Source of the DNA: Chloracidobacterium sp. UBA3360
GTDB lineage: Bacteria; Acidobacteriota; Blastocatellia; Pyrinomonadales; Pyrinomonadaceae
Direction: 5' to 3'
Assembly (NCBI GenBank): GCA_002360555.1
Contig: DEQS01000100.1
Span: 1 to 9,818, forward strand
Length of the DNA stretch: 9,818 nt
Position 1 is the stretch's first letter; each line of letters begins with the position of its first letter. Shown one piece after another: positions 5,149-9,818 of the stretch. Both the position numbers and the translations under genes were made by a program. Below the pieces are notes generated by a model that was not told the origin of the DNA, did no database searches, and was given only the letters and a program-made list of their open reading frames with translations.

Positions 5149-6695
5149 CGGGCACCGTCGTCGCGCATCATGGCGGGTAAAGTAAGCAGGATGATCTTGA
5201 GATCGAGCCAGAGCGACCAGTTTTTAACGTAAAACAGATCGAGCTGAACCATCTCTTCAAAGGTCAGGCGGTTTCGGCCCGACACCTGCCACAGGCCGGT
5301 AATGCCGGGTTTTACGTCGAGGCGTTTTCGATGCCATAGGGCGTAAGCCTCGACTTCGTAAGGAATCGGTGGCCGAGGTCCGACGATGCTCATGTCGCCT
5401 TTGAGGACGTTCAATAGCTGCGGCAGCTCATCGAGACTTGTACGCCGTAAAAATTTACCAACCCGCGTTATCCTCGGGTCGTTTCGCACCTTGCCAAAAA
5501 CCGGTTTCTCAGTGTTACCTGCGTTCGCATCTTTGTCACCCTCGATATTTAGCCTATATGCTTCGCGGTGGACAGTCTCGTCTGCTCCGGCGATCATCGT
5601 GCGAAATTTGTAGCAAAGAAAAACGCGGCCATCCATACCGACACGTTCCTGCAAAAATAGCACCGGGCCTTTTGAATCAAGTTTGACGAGGATCATTATC
5701 AACGCCCAAAGCGGAAGCAGCACGAGGATCGAAATTGCCGCCATTACGATATCCGAGACGCGTTTTATAAACCTTTCGATATCCGATAGCGGTTCGCGAA
5801 ACAAACGGACCATCGGCAAAACGCCGATCTGTTCGATGCTGGTCTTTTGCGGTAAAACATCGAGCGGGCTGGGGGCAAAGCAAAATTCGACCCGCTGCTC
5901 GCGCCCGATCTCCATCATCGAATCAAACAGCCGCTCGCTGCCGAGTTCGTTTGAGGTGATGATGACCTCTTGGATCTTGAGGTCGCGGATCAGCGTCGTC
6001 AGGTCATCGATGCGGCCAACCACGGGCAGGTCGGAAATTGTGGCGGGCTGTTCGATGAGATCACTTTCAGGGTCGTGCCAGACGACACCGACCACGCGGT
6101 AACCGAGTTCGGGTAGCTCTTGCAACTCCTCAGCCGTTCGTGCCGCATCCTGTCCGGAACCAACTATCAATGTTGGGATCAAATTGACACCGCGGCGGCG
6201 AAATACCGTTTGTACAAAACGCAGCCCCAGATGAAAAGCGACAAATAGGACGAGAGCGATCGCAAAATCAAAGGCAAAAACGCCGCGCGAATATGAGTAT
6301 TCGCGAAAGGCATAACCGCCGCGAAACACGAATGCCCATGCAACGATCAAAAGCGAACTGACCGAAACTGCCTTGAAGATGCGCGTTGCGTCTTGGGCAT
6401 ACGAAAACGACCCGTGAAATTTATATACCCTCTGGTACAACAGCATTGCCAGACGGGTCGCGGCCCCAAAAAACAAGATACCGACATACGGGGCAAATTC
6501 GCGTGACCATCCGAAACCGTCCGGCGACAGTACCGGCCGCTGCTCACGCAGCTTAAAAGCCGCGATAAAGCTGACCGACCCGATGATCAGATCCGCAAAC
6601 ATCACGACCGCTCGGACGAACGGCATCACCCAACGCGGAGCCCGGCGATTGGCCAATGCGAAATCTGCAAATTGTGTTTTTTGTGCAGTTTCCAT
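5145..6695 (-). CDS. Polyprenyl-phosphate sugar phosphotransferase (WcaJ/WbaP-type, exopolysaccharide initiation)
   Basis: Enzymes of this type transfer a sugar phosphate from a nucleotide sugar to undecaprenyl phosphate at the inner membrane and so start polysaccharide repeat-unit assembly. The 516-residue protein shows the full architecture. There are about four N-terminal membrane segments (about 24-48, 70-88, 108-126, 138-160). A Rossmann-like domain follows from TLIVGSGQDAARTAEEL (175-191). A hydrophobic segment at about 315-337 opens the bacterial sugar transferase domain. That domain has KFRTM (363-367), RTSLDELPQLLNVLKGDMSI with the Asp-Glu dyad D422/E423, GPRPP (439-443) and VKPGITGLWQVSGRN (461-475). 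The sugar cannot be read from sequence. ATG 6695 lies 2 nt after the DUF354 stop, whereas TTG 6701 would overlap that stop. I chose the ATG because AGAAG precedes it at a usable distance. The gene overlaps prmC by 4 bp. Confidence 0.93.
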   Translation of the reverse strand: METAQKTQFADFALANRRAPRWVMPFVRAVVMFADLIIGSVSFIAAFKLREQRPVLSPDGFGWSREFAPYVGILFFGAATRLAMLLYQRVYKFHGSFSYAQDATRIFKAVSVSSLLIVAWAFVFRGGYAFREYSYSRGVFAFDFAIALVLFVAFHLGLRFVQTVFRRRGVNLIPTLIVGSGQDAARTAEELQELPELGYRVVGVVWHDPESDLIEQPATISDLPVVGRIDDLTTLIRDLKIQEVIITSNELGSERLFDSMMEIGREQRVEFCFAPSPLDVLPQKTSIEQIGVLPMVRLFREPLSDIERFIKRVSDIVMAAISILVLLPLWALIMILVKLDSKGPVLFLQERVGMDGRVFLCYKFRTMIAGADETVHREAYRLNIEGDKDANAGNTEKPVFGKVRNDPRITRVGKFLRRTSLDELPQLLNVLKGDMSIVGPRPPIPYEVEAYALWHRKRLDVKPGITGLWQVSGRNRLTFEEMVQLDLFYVKNWSLWLDLKIILLTLPAMMRDDGAR

Positions 6696-6697
6696 GC

Positions 6698-7723
6698 TCA
6701 AGCTTCTAAGATCAGGTCGGCAACCTGCTGTCTGATCGCGTTGTTGCGGCGAGGATCGCGGGCGGGCTTTTTCTTGAGCGTTATTCGGTCAAGATCTGCC
6801 GACGAATCGACCCTCATCATCCGGTTTTCACTGATCAAATATTCATCGATCGCCGCAGTTTTTCCTGCAAAGATAGTTGCGACCGGGACGCCGAGAGCCG
6901 CTGCCTCTCGGTTCATCGTGCCGCCGCCCGAGATCACCAGGTCGGCCGCCGCTATCAGGTTAGCACCATCCAAAACGCTATCAGGAATAATAATATTGGC
7001 GTGCGGATGCTCACGCCGCAGATCATCACCCTGATAGGTCTTTCGCGGAAGCAATATTATCTTGCATCCGGGCGTTGCCGCAAATTTCTCAATTATTTCA
7101 GACAGCAACTGATTTGCGACGCCGCGATGGTAAAGAGCCTCAGGTGCGTGCGGGCGGATCACAACCAATATATCTTCGCCGGAGATCCCTAAAGCGGCGA
7201 GCACGGCAGGGAATTTATCGTCGGGCTCAAAATCTGCGAGATAGACGTCCTCTTTGATACCGTCAAAACGGCTTACTTTTGACTCGGCGACGCCAAATTT
7301 CCGCAGCGCCGCTTCCGGGAAGCTTTGTGGCACAACGAGCCTTTTCGCGGTTCGAAACGAAAGGTGATTGCCCGGATGGTGCTCATAATCCATCAGATTG
7401 ACGCTTTTGATACCCAGCAGACGGGCAACGACGAGGGGCTCTTGTGAATTATGAGAAAGGGCCAGATCTATCTTTTTTCCGGCCGCCCATTTTCTAAGCT
7501 CTAAAACTCTTGATGCGAATTTCACCGCCTTAGACACGATATTCTTTCCGCCGTGAATGCCGAAAACCGTAGGATCGAGGCCCGCCATTTTAGCCATTTC
7601 GACCGTCTGGGCATAGTCGCGTGCGGTCCAGACGATCTCATGCCCGCGCTCAACAAATTCCTTAGAAAGCGCGAGGAAAAAAGGGATGTGCGGCGAGTTT
7701 CCTAGATCGATCCAGATACGCAT
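6698..7723 (-). CDS. DUF354 domain protein, GT-B-like (probable glycan-related)
   Basis: This is a 341-residue soluble protein. It opens with MRIWIDLGNSPHIPFFLAL, the N-terminal signature of DUF354, followed by GHEIVWTARDYAQ. A two-domain GT-B layout is suggested by an internal start of the second half at about ILVVIRPHAPEALYH (185-199). The glycine-rich loop SGGGTMNREAAALGVP (265-280) is comparable to the nucleotide-sugar site of the UDP-GlcNAc 2-epimerase/MurG-like superfamily. The reaction is unknown. Placement between a membrane glycosyltransferase and a sugar phosphotransferase points to a role in making or transferring a sugar for the same glycan. The ATG is at the conserved family start. 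No clear Shine-Dalgarno sequence is seen, and a 10-bp palindrome (7723-7732) covers the start. The downstream sugar phosphotransferase begins 2 nt after the stop. Confidence 0.85.
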   Translation of the reverse strand: MRIWIDLGNSPHIPFFLALSKEFVERGHEIVWTARDYAQTVEMAKMAGLDPTVFGIHGGKNIVSKAVKFASRVLELRKWAAGKKIDLALSHNSQEPLVVARLLGIKSVNLMDYEHHPGNHLSFRTAKRLVVPQSFPEAALRKFGVAESKVSRFDGIKEDVYLADFEPDDKFPAVLAALGISGEDILVVIRPHAPEALYHRGVANQLLSEIIEKFAATPGCKIILLPRKTYQGDDLRREHPHANIIIPDSVLDGANLIAAADLVISGGGTMNREAAALGVPVATIFAGKTAAIDEYLISENRMMRVDSSADLDRITLKKKPARDPRRNNAIRQQVADLILEA

Positions 7724-7732
7724 GAACGTTCA
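7723..7732. repeat. 10-bp palindrome TGAACGTTCA at the DUF354 gene start
   Basis: TGAACGTTCA overlaps the first base of the DUF354 start codon and the nine bases before it. Because it has no loop it would act as a DNA site if anything, and it sits where a ribosome binding site would be expected. A chance occurrence cannot be ruled out. Confidence 0.25.
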
Positions 7733-7746
7733 AATTTAACATATTA

Positions 7747-7767
7747 CCCGCAAACCATCCTTACGGG
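7747..7767 (-). terminator. Weak hairpin in the GT39-DUF354 gap, possible attenuator
   Basis: On the minus strand CCCGTAA (7767-7761) can pair with TTGCGGG (7753-7747), giving seven pairs including one G-T wobble and a 7-nt loop. It lies 21 nt after the GT39-like gene's stop. No run of T follows (the next bases are TAATATG), so efficient intrinsic termination is unlikely. It may mark an RNA-processing or partial termination point within the 65-bp gap, the largest fully visible gap in this operon. Confidence 0.3.
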
Positions 7768-7788
7768 ACGAGGGTACAACCAGCCAAA

Positions 7789-9126
7789 TCAATAAGGTTG
7801 TATTTTCGGACTGAAATGCGGCAGCTTGCCGACAACAAAACTCAGAAAGACGGCACAAAAGATCATTAGGATATGTGAGGTGGGCAGAAAATAACGATAT
7901 TCGGTGTGGATCAGCGACTGAACAGTAGCGTAATAGAGAGGGACGATCGCCAGGATCGCAATTTTGAAACGGTCCTCCGGTGTGACAATCAGTAACACCA
8001 AACCCAACAAAAATAACGGCAAGATCGTAGCGGTCACAAAGCCTCTCTGTATGAATTTGAGTGGCCTATTGAGGAAATACAAGGGTTGAGGTGTCGTATC
8101 AAACTCATTTCGTTCCGGGGCGATCGCCGGTACACGTTCCATCCTAAAAGATGTCGATGCACGGTGCAGAACACTCTTTAGATACCAGCCCGGGTTATCA
8201 GCAACTACGGCAAGGCCGGTTCTCAGTCGTCGACGCTCACGCAGTACGCCGTCGGGATGTAATAGGCCGCCCGCGTTATAATCGGGCCTATTTGCTAACT
8301 GTGCATCCATTGCCATAACACCAAAATCTGTACTCGGCATGCCCAAACTGCCAGTACGATCGTAGTCGCCCAGTCCCTCTATAAATGTAGTTCCCATTCC
8401 GAGCGACAGCGGGATAAAGCTGTCAAACACAATATAGTTGCGGATCGTGATGGGAGCGATCACCAAAACGAAACTCGCTACCAAGGTAACGGCAAATCTG
8501 ATACGAATGTGTTTTGGTAACAACAATAGCGAGAAAGCTGCAAAGAAGAGAGGCAATATTAACGCGTTCGAGCGAAACCAGCACGATAAACCGATCGACA
8601 CTCCACACAGAACAGCCATCGACAATTTTCCGTCGCGAATGGCTCGCACAAAGAAATATAATGCTGCCAAGATCGGCAACACCGCTAATTCATCCGGGAG
8701 CATCACGGATGAATGATATGCGAATTGCGGAGCAAGTGCCGTCAGTACGCCACTGATCATAGCGACTCGAGCATCAAAAAGCAGCAATGCTATAAGGAAA
8801 ATTAAAAGCGGGGCGAGCGAGTTTAACAAGATCTGTGCGATCACGAACGCTTCGTTTTCGCCCCACGACAAGTAATTGATACCGATAAAGATCGGATAAC
8901 CAGGTGGATGTAAGAGCACTGTCGCGTCTGATGGTGGGTTAGGTCCGGCTAAAAAGAGTCGAAATTCACCAGTCGATAGATATTTGGCATCGTTTCTGTA
9001 GAGTTCCGTGAGCCCCCACTGCACACCGGCCATCTCAACTTTGTTGTTCTGCCATACGAGCACCCGAACGCCAAATGATATGGCGAACAATAGCAGACAA
9101 AACTTGAGGGCCGATGTTTTGCTCAT
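7789..9126 (-). CDS. GT39/ArnT-like integral membrane glycosyltransferase
   Basis: This 445-residue protein is highly hydrophobic, with roughly ten or more predicted membrane segments beginning at residue 7. It resembles the PMT_2/ArnT class of polyprenyl-phosphate-sugar-dependent glycosyltransferases. An early extracytoplasmic loop has an acidic residue in YRNDAKYLSTGEF (43-55; D46), followed by LLHPPGYPIFIG (71-82). LPDELAVLPILAALYFF is at about 143-159, WFRSNALILP at 183-192 and ITIRNYIVFDSFIPL at about 226-240. Such enzymes transfer a sugar from a lipid carrier to a lipid, protein or glycan on the outer side of the inner membrane. Donor and acceptor are unknown. The gene follows the asparagine synthase by 11 bp and is probably cotranscribed with it. 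No clear Shine-Dalgarno sequence is seen before the ATG. Confidence 0.85.
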   Translation of the reverse strand: MSKTSALKFCLLLFAISFGVRVLVWQNNKVEMAGVQWGLTELYRNDAKYLSTGEFRLFLAGPNPPSDATVLLHPPGYPIFIGINYLSWGENEAFVIAQILLNSLAPLLIFLIALLLFDARVAMISGVLTALAPQFAYHSSVMLPDELAVLPILAALYFFVRAIRDGKLSMAVLCGVSIGLSCWFRSNALILPLFFAAFSLLLLPKHIRIRFAVTLVASFVLVIAPITIRNYIVFDSFIPLSLGMGTTFIEGLGDYDRTGSLGMPSTDFGVMAMDAQLANRPDYNAGGLLHPDGVLRERRRLRTGLAVVADNPGWYLKSVLHRASTSFRMERVPAIAPERNEFDTTPQPLYFLNRPLKFIQRGFVTATILPLFLLGLVLLIVTPEDRFKIAILAIVPLYYATVQSLIHTEYRYFLPTSHILMIFCAVFLSFVVGKLPHFSPKIQPY

Positions 9127-9137
9127 TCAAATCAATT

Positions 9138-9818
9138 CTAATCGAGAAATTGCTGCGCCCACAGCTCGAACGTCAGCATAAAAAATACGTTCAAATTGTA
9201 ATCCTGGCGGCCGGACAGGTTGGCGTCAATAATATTGCGAACGGCCCCGGGATCAAAGATGCCGCGGCTATTTACTCTTTCTTTTGATAATAGATCTTCA
9301 ACGAGGGGCATCAGCGGCCCGCGCAGCCACGACCTGACAGGAGCACTAAACCCGGCTTTTTTACGCCAAACGACCTCTCTTGGAAGCAGACGTTCGGCGG
9401 CTCGTTTTAGGATGTATTTGCGTTTGATGCCCTTGATCTTTAGGTTTGAAGGTAGCCGAGTCGTTAGATCGACCAGCTCTTTGTTTAGAAAAGGCACACG
9501 AACCTCGAGATTTGCCGCCATCGACATCCGGTCGGTCGTGTCGAGATTTAGGGCTGGCATAAACGTTTTGAAATCGACGTAGAGGATCCGGTTTAGCGGC
9601 GATTGTCCGGCACAATCTTCGAAATACTGTTTGTGATAACGATAGGCGTCAAAGCCGGACATTTCACTTTTTAGATCGGCAGAATAGAGACCACTTTTCA
9701 TTTCGTCCGTAAAATATGTGCCAAACCCGAGATATCTCTGTTCAAAATCCATCCCCGCACTGCGGGCAAATTTTTTGAGATTGCGGAGCGGAGCGGTAAA
9801 TTTTCCGGGCAGCCCGCC
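9138..9818 (-). CDS. asnB: Asparagine synthase (glutamine-hydrolysing), C-terminal part only
   Basis: The frame is open to the right edge. The 22 codons before the internal Met at 9752 contain no stop, so the 226 visible residues are the C-terminal part of a longer protein. The synthetase-domain features are clear: YVDFKTFMPALNLDTTDRMSMA (about 80-101), NLEVRVPFLNKELVD (103-117), IKGIKRKYILKRAAERLLP (about 127-145) and KKAGFSAPVRSWLRGPL (153-169). The N-terminal glutaminase domain and the ATP-pyrophosphatase SGG loop lie outside the window. In biosynthetic clusters like this one, homologues are frequent and may amidate a sugar or precursor rather than make free asparagine. The sequence here cannot distinguish these. 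It reads into the GT39-like gene with an 11-bp gap. Confidence 0.93.
   Translation of the reverse strand, partial: GGLPGKFTAPLRNLKKFARSAGMDFEQRYLGFGTYFTDEMKSGLYSADLKSEMSGFDAYRYHKQYFEDCAGQSPLNRILYVDFKTFMPALNLDTTDRMSMAANLEVRVPFLNKELVDLTTRLPSNLKIKGIKRKYILKRAAERLLPREVVWRKKAGFSAPVRSWLRGPLMPLVEDLLSKERVNSRGIFDPGAVRNIIDANLSGRQDYNLNVFFMLTFELWAQQFLD

Noticed and set aside
5683..6102. Plus-strand 139-codon frame opposite the sugar transferase
   Set aside because: It lies within a well-supported gene on the other strand, is Ser/Thr/Arg-rich without domains and has no start signal.
9753..9818. Start of the asparagine synthase gene at the Met at 9752
   Set aside because: The frame stays open upstream to the edge, and the protein would lack the glutaminase and ATP-binding parts. 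The gene continues beyond the window.

Overview
The window looks like chromosomal DNA from a free-living, Gram-negative-type heterotrophic bacterium of moderate GC content. It has tightly packed genes, short intergenic gaps, several start codons without a clear Shine-Dalgarno sequence, an aerobic aromatic amino acid catabolic operon and a cell-surface polysaccharide operon. The overall style would fit Acidobacteriota (Blastocatellia/Pyrinomonadaceae-like), but that is an impression from gene style and not a demonstrated assignment. I see no phage, IS element, CRISPR array, tRNA or rRNA.

Left part (1-467): the N-terminal DNA-binding half of an Lrp/AsnC-type regulator runs off the left edge on the minus strand. 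It is separated by a 281-bp divergent intergenic region from the catabolic genes. That region is unusually structured. It holds a 12-bp palindrome, a 17-nt palindrome that opens a run of four GGACCA boxes spaced about one helical turn apart, an 8-bp inverted repeat and a plausible sigma70-type promoter. This is a strong candidate operator for the regulator.

Middle left (468-4314, plus strand): phenylalanine 4-hydroxylase, 4-hydroxyphenylpyruvate dioxygenase (hpd), homogentisate 1,2-dioxygenase (hmgA) and a small SnoaL/NTF2-fold protein. Together the first three convert phenylalanine to tyrosine and, after a transamination not encoded here, 4-hydroxyphenylpyruvate to homogentisate to maleylacetoacetate. 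The aminotransferase, maleylacetoacetate isomerase and fumarylacetoacetase are not in the window. A 75-nt element with perfect 22-bp inverted arms sits between hpd and hmgA and ends 8 nt before the hmgA start codon.

Right part (4303-9818, minus strand): an operon reading leftwards consists of an asparagine synthase (5' end beyond the window), a multi-spanning GT39/ArnT-like glycosyltransferase, a DUF354 GT-B-like protein, a polyprenyl-phosphate sugar phosphotransferase and, overlapping the last by an ATGA, prmC. The first four fit extracellular polysaccharide or lipid-linked glycan assembly. prmC is a housekeeping translation gene that appears to be cotranscribed with them. The two operons converge and their last genes overlap by 12 bp, leaving no room for a conventional terminator between them.
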